Assembly (NCBI GenBank): GCA_913061475.1
Contig: CAJXUN010000045.1
Location: 1 to 37,290, forward strand
Direction: 5' to 3'
DNA from: an uncultured Colwellia sp.
GTDB taxonomy: Bacteria; Pseudomonadota; Gammaproteobacteria; Enterobacterales; Alteromonadaceae
DNA length: 37,290 nucleotides
Positions 26,365-34,929 of the stretch are shown here, piece after piece; the first letter of the stretch is position 1, and each line of letters begins with the position of its first letter. Made by a program: the position numbers and the translations under genes. The notes beneath the pieces are model-generated. The model did not search any database. It was not told the origin of the DNA and was given only the letters and a program-made list of their open reading frames with translations.

Positions 26365-28335
26365 ATGGCATTATGGGGCGGGCGCTTTAAAGGGCAACCA
26401 AGTTTACAGTTTAAAAAATTCAACGACTCGCTACCGGTTGATTATCGTATGGCAGTGCAAGATATTGTTGGCTCAATTGCCTGGGCGGGTGCTATACATT
26501 CGGTTGGCATTATTGATGACAATGAGTTAGTTGAGCTTACTGCAGCATTGCATGAATTAAAGGCTTCCGTTGAAGAAAATCCGCAGCAAATTTTAGGCTC
26601 AGACGCTGAAGATATTCACAGTTGGGTGGAAATTGCCTTAATAGAAAAAACCGGTGATTTGGGTAAGAAATTGCACACGGGTCGAAGCCGTAACGATCAA
26701 GTAGCCACCGATTTAAAGTTATGGTGTAAAGAGACTGGCGGTGAATTATTATTTGCCTTGGTAAATTTACAGCAAGCCATGCTGAATCTCGCTGAACGTG
26801 AAAAAGATACTGTATTGCCTGGTTATACCCACTTACAACGTGCTCAGCCGATAACTTTTGGTCATTGGTGTTTAGCGTATGTTGAAATGTTTAACCGTGA
26901 TATTGGCCGTTTAAAAGATGCGTTATATCGCTTAGATGTATCACCACTCGGCTCAGGAGCCTTGGCAGGTACTGCTTATCCCATTGATAGAAATAAATTA
27001 GCCCATAACTTGGGCTTTAGAACGGCAACGCTAAACAGTTTAGATGCAGTATCAGATAGAGATCACGTTATTGAATTATTGGCCTCTGCCAGTATCTCTA
27101 TGATGCATTTATCACGTTTTGCCGAAGACCTGATTTTCTATAACTCGGGTGAAGCGGGCTTTGTTGAAATGAGTGATTTAGTCAGCTCAGGCTCATCGTT
27201 AATGCCACAAAAGAAAAATCCGGATGCCTGTGAGTTAATTCGTGGTAAAGCGGGACGCGTTTTTGGCTCGCTTACCGGTATGTTAACTACCATGAAAGCA
27301 CTGGCTCTTGCTTATAACAAAGATATGCAAGAAGACAAAGAAGGCCTTTTTGACGCCTTAGATACCTGGCAAGAGTGCATGGAAATGGCAGTGCTGGTTG
27401 TTGATGGCTTAAAAGTAAATCGCTCACGTACCTTAGCTGCTGCACAGCAAGGTTATGCCAATGCTACAGAGCTTGCTGATTATTTGGTGAGTAAAAATAT
27501 ACCTTTTAGAGAGGCACACCACATTGTTGGCGAGGTTGTGCTTGCGGCGATTGACAAAGGTCTACCTTTAGAAGATTTAACCTTAACGCAATTACAGGTA
27601 TACAGCGATAAAATTGCTCAAGATGTTTATCAACATTTATCTATTGAATCGACGCTAGATAAGCGTGAAGCCCTTGGTGGTACATCACGTGGTCAGGTTG
27701 AACAAGCATTAGCGAGTATTCAGTCGGGCGAGCGTGAAATTCTTAACGAAAACGTGGTTGGCGCGCCAGGTAAGCAACAGATTCAAGGGGCATTAAAGCA
27801 AGTTAAACAGCGTTTAAATGCACAAAAGGCAGCCGCGATGTCGGTACGCCGTGCACGTATGTCTGATATTAGTAGTATCTCTTGTTTAGTTAATTATTGG
27901 GCTGATTTAGGTGAAATACTACCACGTAGCCTTGATAATATTATTCATGATGTGCAGAACTTTGTTGTTGCTGAAGTTGATGGTGTTGTTGTCGGATGTG
28001 CGTCACTTTATATTTATCAAACCGGGCTTGCTGAGATTCGCTCTGTGGTGATTGATAAAATTGCTCATGGCCAAGGTCAAGGACAAGCCTTGGTGCAATA
28101 CTTACTAGAATTTGCTCATCAAATTGAATTACAAAGAATTATAGTATTGACCTATATTCCTGATTACTTCCAGCAGTTGGGTTTTAGCTTAATCGACAAA
28201 AGTTCGTTAGCGGATAATATCATTGAGGATAGTGAACAAAGTCCTCACAAAGAACCTGCCGATGAAGTTGCTATGGAATATATTGTTGCTCGTTGCTCCG
28301 TCAGTACAGCAAGTGCTGATAAGCGCATAAATTGA
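26365..28335 (+). CDS. argH: ArgH(A): argininosuccinate lyase fused to GNAT N-acetylglutamate synthase
   Basis: 656 residues, against about 460 for a plain ArgH. Residues 1 to ~488 are argininosuccinate lyase: HTGRSRNDQ (104-112), TH in [10 protein letters not shown], and the fumarase/aspartase signature [11 protein letters not shown] (276-286). Residues ~493-645 are a GNAT domain with acetyl-CoA loop [10 protein letters not shown] (568-577), YFQQLGF and DEVAMEYI. Such ArgH(A) fusions are known from marine Vibrio/Moritella/Alteromonas-type bacteria, where the short domain supplies N-acetylglutamate synthase. Here a full ArgA gene follows after 12 bases. In the segment before DEVAM, positions 623, 626 and 632 are Ser, Ser and Ala where short synthases commonly have cysteines. 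AGGAAATTCACC precedes the start. Confidence 0.93.
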   Translation: MALWGGRFKGQPSLQFKKFNDSLPVDYRMAVQDIVGSIAWAGAIHSVGIIDDNELVELTAALHELKASVEENPQQILGSDAEDIHSWVEIALIEKTGDLGKKLHTGRSRNDQVATDLKLWCKETGGELLFALVNLQQAMLNLAEREKDTVLPGYTHLQRAQPITFGHWCLAYVEMFNRDIGRLKDALYRLDVSPLGSGALAGTAYPIDRNKLAHNLGFRTATLNSLDAVSDRDHVIELLASASISMMHLSRFAEDLIFYNSGEAGFVEMSDLVSSGSSLMPQKKNPDACELIRGKAGRVFGSLTGMLTTMKALALAYNKDMQEDKEGLFDALDTWQECMEMAVLVVDGLKVNRSRTLAAAQQGYANATELADYLVSKNIPFREAHHIVGEVVLAAIDKGLPLEDLTLTQLQVYSDKIAQDVYQHLSIESTLDKREALGGTSRGQVEQALASIQSGEREILNENVVGAPGKQQIQGALKQVKQRLNAQKAAAMSVRRARMSDISSISCLVNYWADLGEILPRSLDNIIHDVQNFVVAEVDGVVVGCASLYIYQTGLAEIRSVVIDKIAHGQGQGQALVQYLLEFAHQIELQRIIVLTYIPDYFQQLGFSLIDKSSLADNIIEDSEQSPHKEPADEVAMEYIVARCSVSTASADKRIN

Positions 28336-28347
28336 TGACTACCTGCC

Positions 28348-29655
28348 ATGAATAGTAATGAAGATAATGTCAAGTGGTTTAGAAATGCAGCGCCATATAT
28401 TAATGCTCATCGGGGTAAAACCTTTGTCTTGATGTTTGGTGGTGAAGCAGTACAGCACGCAAACTTTGCTAATATCATTCACGATATTGCGTTGTTGCGA
28501 AGCCTTGGTGTTAAATTGGTCCTAGTGCACGGTGCACGCGCACAAATCGAAGAACGTGTAGCAACGCAAGCTATAGCGCAAAAAATTGCCGATAATGTTC
28601 GTATTACCGACGCAAAAACCTTACTAGCGGTAAAAGATGCCACGGGATCGTTGCGCATTCATATCGAGGCACTACTGACCATGGGGTTAGTTAACTCTCC
28701 TATGCATGGCGCTCAAATTCGCGTGAGTACCGGAAATTTCGTTATTGCCAAGCCGATTGGTGTGCGTGATGGTATTGATTTTAAACATACAGGTTTGGTG
28801 CGTCGAATTGATGCCGAAGGTATTAATACTCAGCTGGATTTTGGTTCAATCGTGTTATTGTCTCCTGTGGGTTACTCATCTACCGGTGAAGTGTTTAACT
28901 TGGCACTAGAAGATGTAGCAGCAAAAACAGCCATAGCGCTAAAAGCAGATAAGCTGATTACCTTAACTGAACAGTCAGGGCTATTAGATAACAAGGGAGC
29001 TCTGATTCGTAGTTGTGGTATAGCAACCGTGAGTCATTTACTTGCAGAGCAAGAAGACCACGTTCAGCAATTGCTTTTAAGAGCCATTATACAATGCGGT
29101 AAACAAGGTGTTGAACGATGTCATTGTGTTAGCTACACCAGTGATAGCGCCTTGTTACAAGAGTTGTTTACTCGTGATGGTGCCGGCACCTTGATTGCCA
29201 AAGATCATCAAGAACAGTTATCTGCAGCGAGTATTGATGATGTTGGTGGCATTTTGGAGCTAATTGCACCATTAGAAGAAGAAGGGGTGTTAGTTAAACG
29301 TTCTCGCGAGTTGCTCGAAATTGAAATAGACCGCTTTACGGTGATTAAAAAAGAAGAAGTCATTATTGCCTGTGCAGCACTTTATCCCTATCCAGAAGCA
29401 AGAACTGGTGAAATTGCTTGTTTGGTTATTCATCCTGATTATCGTGGAGGTAATCGTGGTATTCGCCTTATTCAGGCCCTTGAACAGGCGGCGAAAAGAC
29501 AAAGTCTACAGTCAATTTTTGTTTTAACCACGGTGAGCGCACATTGGTTTATCGAGCAAGGGTATAGTGAGCAAGCCATTGACAGACTGCCAGAGGGGAA
29601 GCAAAAAATGTATAATATTCAGCGTAAATCTAAAGCATTTACCAAAATGATATGA
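28348..29655 (+). CDS. argA: N-acetylglutamate synthase, classical ArgA
   Basis: 435 residues, the normal size of bacterial two-domain ArgA. Residues 1 to ~295 are an amino-acid-kinase fold (WFRNAAPYINAHRGKTFV, VLVHGARAQIEERV) that in this family carries the arginine feedback site rather than kinase activity. Residues ~295-435 are a GNAT acetyltransferase with IACLVIHPDYRGGNRGIRLI and VLTTVSAHWFIEQGY. It acetylates glutamate, the first committed step. It follows the fused ArgH(A) by 12 bases and is closed by a strong terminator, so it is the last gene of the arg operon. The ribosome binding site is weak, suggesting coupling to argH. Confidence 0.95.
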   Translation: MNSNEDNVKWFRNAAPYINAHRGKTFVLMFGGEAVQHANFANIIHDIALLRSLGVKLVLVHGARAQIEERVATQAIAQKIADNVRITDAKTLLAVKDATGSLRIHIEALLTMGLVNSPMHGAQIRVSTGNFVIAKPIGVRDGIDFKHTGLVRRIDAEGINTQLDFGSIVLLSPVGYSSTGEVFNLALEDVAAKTAIALKADKLITLTEQSGLLDNKGALIRSCGIATVSHLLAEQEDHVQQLLLRAIIQCGKQGVERCHCVSYTSDSALLQELFTRDGAGTLIAKDHQEQLSAASIDDVGGILELIAPLEEEGVLVKRSRELLEIEIDRFTVIKKEEVIIACAALYPYPEARTGEIACLVIHPDYRGGNRGIRLIQALEQAAKRQSLQSIFVLTTVSAHWFIEQGYSEQAIDRLPEGKQKMYNIQRKSKAFTKMI

Positions 29656-29677
29656 CTATGTTTCCCCAAACTACGCC

Positions 29678-29707
29678 AAAAGCAACCTCTAAGGTTGCTT
29701 TTTTTTT
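29678..29707 (+). terminator. Intrinsic terminator of the arg operon
   Basis: AGCAACCT (29681-29688), loop CTA, AGGTTGCT (29692-29699), followed by a nine-base T run. It separates the arg genes from the polysaccharide export module. Confidence 0.92.
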
Positions 29708-29826
29708 GCCAAATATCGCGTAATCATAGACAAATAACTAACAAAAGATTTCAAAGCCTTTTTTTTTTGTGCATACTGGACGCTACAAATAATTATAAAA
29801 ACAATAATAATAGGCAAATTTGTGAT

Positions 29827-30990
29827 ATGAATTTTTCTCGATTCGTTGCTATTTGTGCAACGATTAGTTCATTTAGTACCTTAGTTCAAGCTGAACCTGA
29901 TAATAACATTAAGTTTAGTCTCGACACCGAAGCTGGCTATATTGATAATTTTTTATTCCAAGCTCGTGATGAGCAAGATACCGCATATTATAGCCTATCA
30001 TCCGATCTGGCTTTATCGTCAAAAACTCAGCAATCAGTATTTAATTTTGATGCGCAGTTAGCGTCACATTTTTTCGATAAGTTTGAAAACGACGACCATA
30101 CAGACTTTACCATCATACCTAAATATCAATTTAAGTTTAGCCAAAACCAACGTCTTCATATGTCAGCACTATGGCTTAATAGTTATGTATATAGAGGCTC
30201 TGGCTTATCGTTGGGTGAGGCTGATAGTTTATCTGAGGGTGATGAAAACGAAACAGTTGGTGCTCGTATTGGTTATGAATATGGTACCTCTGAATCACAA
30301 GGTAAACTAAATTTTGACGTGATTTATAATGAGAGTGAATTTACTACTCGCAGAGCCAGTACCAGTCAATTAGACACCGAGATACTTAACATAAAATCTA
30401 GTTTTGACTATCTATTATCCGGCAAAACCTATTTGGCGTTTGATATTGATTATAAAACTACCGAATATCCTAATGATGCGATTATTAACCGCGACAGCAT
30501 TACTGGCTTAGTTGGCGTAAAGTGGTCTACCACGATGATAAGTGAGCTTAGTGTTTTAGTCGGTTATCAACAGTTAGCTTTTGAAGATAGTCGGTTAAGC
30601 AATGATAATGCTTTTAAATGGCAATTTGATTACACATGGCGCCCTTCAGATTTCACCACAATGCATATCGTTTCAAACCGCAAATTTGATGAAAGCTATC
30701 GTCTAATCAGTAGTTATCGCTTAGCTGAAACACATCAAATAGACTTAGAACATGCTTTTACAGACTACTTTAATATATTTATTGCGTTAGGCGTAAATAA
30801 TGAAAGCTTTATAACACCACAAATGAGTCAAGACGAAGATTATATATTTTCTACATTGAGGTTTAATTATCTTCATAGTGATAGGCTAAGCTTTCAATTT
30901 AGTTATAACTATAAGTCCTTGGACGCAAACTATGGTGATGTTGATTATTTATATAATAAGTTCGGACTCAGTGTGAAGTTCGAACTCTAG
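29827..30990 (+). CDS. Outer-membrane beta-barrel protein, VpsM-like / putative beta-barrel porin 2
   Basis: 387 residues from ATG 29827, which opens a clean signal peptide (MNFSRFVAICATISSFSTLVQA-EP). A 44-codon in-frame extension upstream would overlap the arg terminator and is rejected. The mature protein is a succession of alternating polar/hydrophobic beta strands (YNESEFTT, DIDYKTTEYP, SELSVLVGYQQL, LSFQFSYNYKSLDANYGD) ending in KFGLSVKFEL. That layout fits the beta-barrel porin 2 type found with exopolysaccharide clusters, such as VpsM of Vibrio. Followed by a VpsN-like export protein and a VpsO-like kinase. Inferred role: outer-membrane channel for a secreted polysaccharide. Family-level confidence is moderate because barrels of this type have low sequence conservation. 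Confidence 0.72.
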   Translation: MNFSRFVAICATISSFSTLVQAEPDNNIKFSLDTEAGYIDNFLFQARDEQDTAYYSLSSDLALSSKTQQSVFNFDAQLASHFFDKFENDDHTDFTIIPKYQFKFSQNQRLHMSALWLNSYVYRGSGLSLGEADSLSEGDENETVGARIGYEYGTSESQGKLNFDVIYNESEFTTRRASTSQLDTEILNIKSSFDYLLSGKTYLAFDIDYKTTEYPNDAIINRDSITGLVGVKWSTTMISELSVLVGYQQLAFEDSRLSNDNAFKWQFDYTWRPSDFTTMHIVSNRKFDESYRLISSYRLAETHQIDLEHAFTDYFNIFIALGVNNESFITPQMSQDEDYIFSTLRFNYLHSDRLSFQFSYNYKSLDANYGDVDYLYNKFGLSVKFEL

Positions 30991-31126
30991 ATAAGTTTAT
31001 GGAGTAGCTGATAACTTATTAGTTGTAAAATTACATTAAATTCAATGGACTATATCGTTTCTTTAGAGAAAATTTATAGTAGTTGTTACTTTTATGTAAA
31101 AAAATAGTAATTGCATTTAAGTTAAT

Positions 31127-31141
31127 GTTACAATTTGTAAC
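31127..31141. promoter_or_regulatory. Palindrome GTTACA-N3-TGTAAC upstream of the export gene
   Basis: A perfect inverted repeat with three central bases, ending 17 bases before the start codon at 31159, in the 168-nt gap after the barrel gene. It shares the ten bases AATTTGTAAC with the GTAACA repeat region before ompR. Position suits a repressor or an OmpR-like site close to a promoter. Confidence 0.45.
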
Positions 31142-31158
31142 TGTGTTGGGTAAAAATT

Positions 31159-31668
31159 ATGCGATTATTGATATTTTGTTTGTTGTTTTTTCTTGGCCAA
31201 GCAACAGCAAGTAATTATAAGTTAGGGGCTGGGGATCAGATTCAAATAGTGGTTTATGGTGAATCCGATTTAACAACAAAAGTTAAAATTGATAAATCTG
31301 GAGTTATTTCATTTCCGTTTTTATCTGATATAACCGTTGTTGGTTTATCAACAAAAGATTTAGAAAATACAATCGCAAATGGCTTGCGAGGAGATTATTT
31401 AATTGATCCTCAAGTTGCTGTTTCGATAGTAATGTACCGACCTTTTTTTATTCATGGACAAGTTAAGCGCCCCGGCGGTTACCCCTTTCAGGAAGATTTA
31501 ACATTAGATAAAGCCATTGCCATTGCTGGTGGATTAGCAGCGCGAGCGTCAAAGTCGTCGTGGAATATCACTCGCTTAGTTGACGGTAAAAAAATGGTTT
31601 TTGAAGCTAATGTCTCCAGTGCAATTTTGCCGGATGACATCATTGAAATAGAGCAAAGTTTTTTTTGA
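31159..31668 (+). CDS. Short polysaccharide export protein (Wza/VpsN/GumB-like)
   Basis: 169 residues. Signal peptide MRLLIFCLLFFLGQATA-SNYK with no cysteine at the cleavage point, so apparently not a lipoprotein. The Poly_export domain (about 19-95) has YKLGAGDQIQIVVYGE and KIDKSGVISFPFL; one SLBB-like domain follows (about 100-165, FFIHGQVKRPGGYPF...DKAIAIAGGL). The protein ends there, lacking the further SLBB domains and C-terminal amphipathic helix that form the outer-membrane pore in Escherichia coli Wza. Such short forms (VpsN, GumB) are thought to rely on a partner barrel, consistent with the upstream gene. GGGTAA precedes the ATG. Its last codons run through eight T bases into the stop, where the next gene begins. 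Confidence 0.88.
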   Translation: MRLLIFCLLFFLGQATASNYKLGAGDQIQIVVYGESDLTTKVKIDKSGVISFPFLSDITVVGLSTKDLENTIANGLRGDYLIDPQVAVSIVMYRPFFIHGQVKRPGGYPFQEDLTLDKAIAIAGGLAARASKSSWNITRLVDGKKMVFEANVSSAILPDDIIEIEQSFF

Positions 31669-33824
31669 AGACATTAGAAAACGAACATTTAATCGCAACA
31701 AACGACGAAGTGGCATTAAAGGAAATTTTAACGCCGCTTTGGACTCGTCGTTGGAAAATTATATTTTTCACGCTAGTGATCACGTTTTTTACTGCCTTTT
31801 ATCTGTCTCTACTTAAGCCTTCATATCGTGCAACAGCAATTTTGCAAATCGGGACGAACAAGCCAGCTAATACCTTATCAATTAACGATGCTTTTAATGA
31901 ATCCAATGCCAGTAAAGAACAAATTCAAACACAATTCGAGTTATTGCGCTCGCGTAAGTTTGCCGAGCGAGTAATAACACAGCTTGATTTGGTGCAACAT
32001 AAAGAATTTAACAGTGGTAAATACAACGATAAGTTAGCTGTTTTTGAGCAAATAGGCGCACGTATCTCCACTCCATCAATGAGAGATATCGTTGGCAAAT
32101 TCCAAAGTAAATTAAGCATTGTGCCTATTTCGGGTACTGAGCTGGTTAAAATTTCCTACGCTTCGTTTTCTGCCGAGTTATCACAAAAAGTGGCAAATCA
32201 AGTCGGCATTACTTACCTGCAATATCAAGATGAAATTCATAGTGCATCAAAAGAGACTACGTCGCAGTGGTTGGTTGACCAACTTGAAGAGCTAGGAAAA
32301 AAACTACAGACCTCTGAACTGTCACTACAGAAATATCGAGAAGCTGAAGGTATTGTTGATATTCAGGGTGTTGTTGGTTTAGTCGGATCTGAATTAACCG
32401 AGTTAACATCTGAATCACTCAGGGCCTCAAAGCGGGCAGATGATCTGGCTATTTCGTATCAAGATCTTCAAAAAAACGCGGGTGATATTGCCAAATTAAG
32501 CGAACTGCATGAAATTAGTAACCATGCGACCTTGATGCAACTGCGCCAAGCTGAAGAAAAAATTGAACGAAAAGTTTTTGAATTATCACAACGATATGGG
32601 CCAAAACATCCGAAACAAATAGCTGTTAATGCTGAGCTAATGTCGCTGCAAAGTAGAATTACTCAGCAAATTTACGATATTGTTACATCAATTGAGAAAG
32701 AATATTATAGTGCCTTAGAGCGGGTAAATGCTACAGAGCAACGGCTAGCGATTGCGAAAAAAGATTATTTGCGCTTAAGTCGTTTGCAAAATAAATTTTC
32801 GCAGTTAACCCGTGAAGTAGACACCAATAAAGAGCTTTATAATAATTATTTAGTACGCTTAAAAGAAGCGGATGCGATGGGGAATTATAAAGCAAATTTT
32901 TATGTCCGCTTTATTGATAAAGCAACGGTGCCTAAAAGCCAATTTGCACCGAATAAATTTTTAATTATAGTGATCACTTTCGTACTCGCTATTGCGTTTA
33001 TTTCAATCATTATTATTATGCGTGAATTATTAATGGATACCCTTAATTCTCGTCGTAAATTGGATAACTTCCACGAAGCGCCTATTCTTGCGGTGTTACC
33101 TAAGATTAAATCAAGCCCAAGCGCTAAGAAAGAAGACGCTTACAGTACAGATAATCGTTTTACTGAAGCGATAAGAACATTACGTACAGCTTTGCTATTT
33201 AATAATGAAAAAACACCACCTAAAGTTATCGCCGTAACGTCGTCTGTACCTAATGAAGGCAAATCTACGGTAGCCTTGCATTTAGCGCGGTCGTTTAGTG
33301 AAATGGAGAAAGTACTGCTGATTGAAGCGGATATGCGTCATCCTACTATCGCTAAGAATATGAATTTGAATCAACATCGCCCTGGACTGTCAAATTTATT
33401 AGCGAAAACCCATCAAATTAACGAATGTATTATTCGCGATAAAAACGTTAAGTTAGATATTTTAACTTCAGGCATATCTCCAGCTAACCCATTGGCTTTT
33501 CTATCAATGAAACGTTTTAATATGTTGATTAAAGTTTTTGGTAACTTTTATGACCGCATTATTATAGAAACTCCACCAGTACATGCAGTTAGCGACGCAG
33601 TTATTATCTCTAAGCTGGTTGATAGTGTTATATATATTGTCCATGGCAATAAAACTAAACGTGAACAAATATCTTCCGGTCTTAGAATGCTGAAACAGGT
33701 TAATGCACCGATTGAAGGTGTGGTGATAAACCACAGTGAAAATATTGATACTGACAAATATCATAATAAATATTATACCGAGCGCAGCAATATTATTAAG
33801 CTAGCCGCAAGAAAACGTGGCTAA
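31665..33824 (+). CDS. Chain-length determinant and tyrosine autokinase (Wzc/VpsO-like)
   Basis: 719 residues. Wzz domain with transmembrane helix about 31-49, long periplasmic coiled coils (about 195-400), a second helix about 433-452, then a cytoplasmic BY-kinase. Walker A is SSVPNEGKST (526-535). Walker A' is IEADMR (553-558) and Walker B is IIIETPP (632-638), each with Glu where Asp is usual. C-terminal tyrosines are Tyr699, Tyr703 and Tyr704. It controls polymer length and export through autophosphorylation cycles. The only possible start in this frame before residue 16 is TTG at 31665, overlapping the TGA of the preceding gene, with no clear ribosome binding site, so translation must be coupled or fused. 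No cognate phosphatase is in the window. Confidence 0.9.
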   Translation: MKTLENEHLIATNDEVALKEILTPLWTRRWKIIFFTLVITFFTAFYLSLLKPSYRATAILQIGTNKPANTLSINDAFNESNASKEQIQTQFELLRSRKFAERVITQLDLVQHKEFNSGKYNDKLAVFEQIGARISTPSMRDIVGKFQSKLSIVPISGTELVKISYASFSAELSQKVANQVGITYLQYQDEIHSASKETTSQWLVDQLEELGKKLQTSELSLQKYREAEGIVDIQGVVGLVGSELTELTSESLRASKRADDLAISYQDLQKNAGDIAKLSELHEISNHATLMQLRQAEEKIERKVFELSQRYGPKHPKQIAVNAELMSLQSRITQQIYDIVTSIEKEYYSALERVNATEQRLAIAKKDYLRLSRLQNKFSQLTREVDTNKELYNNYLVRLKEADAMGNYKANFYVRFIDKATVPKSQFAPNKFLIIVITFVLAIAFISIIIIMRELLMDTLNSRRKLDNFHEAPILAVLPKIKSSPSAKKEDAYSTDNRFTEAIRTLRTALLFNNEKTPPKVIAVTSSVPNEGKSTVALHLARSFSEMEKVLLIEADMRHPTIAKNMNLNQHRPGLSNLLAKTHQINECIIRDKNVKLDILTSGISPANPLAFLSMKRFNMLIKVFGNFYDRIIIETPPVHAVSDAVIISKLVDSVIYIVHGNKTKREQISSGLRMLKQVNAPIEGVVINHSENIDTDKYHNKYYTERSNIIKLAARKRG

Positions 33825-33847
33825 CTAAACCTAACGTTGTTTATGCT

Positions 33848-33893
33848 ACAGTGATTTTTGCGTACAATAAGCAAAATTTTTTATAGTCACTGT
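33848..33893 (+). terminator. Nested hairpin between the export module and murB
   Basis: Inner stem TTTTGC (33856-33861)/GCAAAA (33871-33876) followed by T6 works as a weak terminator for the kinase gene. An outer pair ACAGTGA (33848-33854)/TCACTGT (33887-33893) encloses it and ends one base before the murB start codon. A TACAAT at 33863-33868 in the loop could be a murB -10. Confidence 0.5.
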
Positions 33894-33894
33894 T

Positions 33895-34929
33895 ATGAAA
33901 ATACACGTCAACTTCCCTTTACAATCATTAAATAGTTTAAATGTACCGGCCACGACGGCTGAGATACTTTTGCCAGCTAGTGTCAATGAATTGTTTGACC
34001 TAACCCGTGAAAAATCTGCCAAATCCTATATTCTAGGTGAAGGAACCAATACCTTATTCTGTGACGTAAAAGCGCCTACGATTATAAAGCCTAGCTTATT
34101 GGGTATTGAAGTGACTGAAAATGACCAGTACTTTAGCATAAGCGTTGCATGTGCAGAAAACTGGCATAACTTTGTCGAGTTTGCTATTAACCAAGGCATG
34201 TATGGTTTGGAAAATTTAGCTTTGATCCCTGGCAGTGTTGGCGCAGCCCCAGTACAAAATATTGGCGCTTATGGTGTTGAAGTAGGAGATTTTATTGATC
34301 GTGTGACTTGGTTTGATTTTGCAAAACAAAAACTGGTAGATTTTACTAAAGCAGAGTGCCATTTTGGCTATCGTAGCAGCATTTTTAAACAAAAGTTAAG
34401 CGGCAAAGGCATTATTACTCATGTGCACTTTTTGCTACCAAAAGCTTGGCAAAGAGTTGTCAGTTATCAAGGGCTGAACGAGCTTAGGTCATCAGCCACT
34501 GCGCCTGAAATAATGGCAAAAGTCATTCAATTACGCCAAACAAAGTTACCTGATCCGAAACACTTACCCAATGCAGGTAGTTTTTTTAAAAACCCGATCG
34601 TCAGTGAAAATACCTTTAATGATTTGCAACAGCAACATAAAACTATGCCTTTTTATCGACAAGCCAACGGCAGTATTAAGTTGGCTGCTGGTTGGCTGAT
34701 TGAGCAATCAGGTCTTAAAGGCGTTCGCCAAGGAGGCGTAGGCGTGCATGATAACCAAGCGTTGGTCATTGTTAACTATGAAAGTAGTCAAGGTAAAAAT
34801 ATTGTTGCTTTTGCTCATTTAATTCAAGAAACCGTATTAAAGAAATTTAACATTCATCTCGTACCGGAAGTTAGATTTATTGCTTGTGATGGTGAAATAG
34901 GTCATGCAAACAAGGAATGCCAACAATGA
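33895..34929 (+). CDS. murB: UDP-N-acetylenolpyruvoylglucosamine reductase
   Basis: 344 residues, type I MurB like that of Escherichia coli. FAD-binding parts are YILGEGTNTLFCD and NLALIPGSVGAAPVQNIGAYGVEVGD. YRSSIFK and NAGSFFKNP carry the catalytic region, and the C-terminal Glu lies in LVPEVRFI. It reduces enolpyruvyl-UDP-GlcNAc to UDP-MurNAc with NADPH. No Shine-Dalgarno sequence is evident and an inverted repeat ends just before the ATG. It overlaps birA by four bases (ATGA). Confidence 0.96.
   Translation: MKIHVNFPLQSLNSLNVPATTAEILLPASVNELFDLTREKSAKSYILGEGTNTLFCDVKAPTIIKPSLLGIEVTENDQYFSISVACAENWHNFVEFAINQGMYGLENLALIPGSVGAAPVQNIGAYGVEVGDFIDRVTWFDFAKQKLVDFTKAECHFGYRSSIFKQKLSGKGIITHVHFLLPKAWQRVVSYQGLNELRSSATAPEIMAKVIQLRQTKLPDPKHLPNAGSFFKNPIVSENTFNDLQQQHKTMPFYRQANGSIKLAAGWLIEQSGLKGVRQGGVGVHDNQALVIVNYESSQGKNIVAFAHLIQETVLKKFNIHLVPEVRFIACDGEIGHANKECQQ

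Noticed and set aside
29695..29826. 44-codon upstream extension of the barrel gene
   Set aside because: It overlaps the arg operon terminator and would bury a clean signal peptide that begins at ATG 29827.
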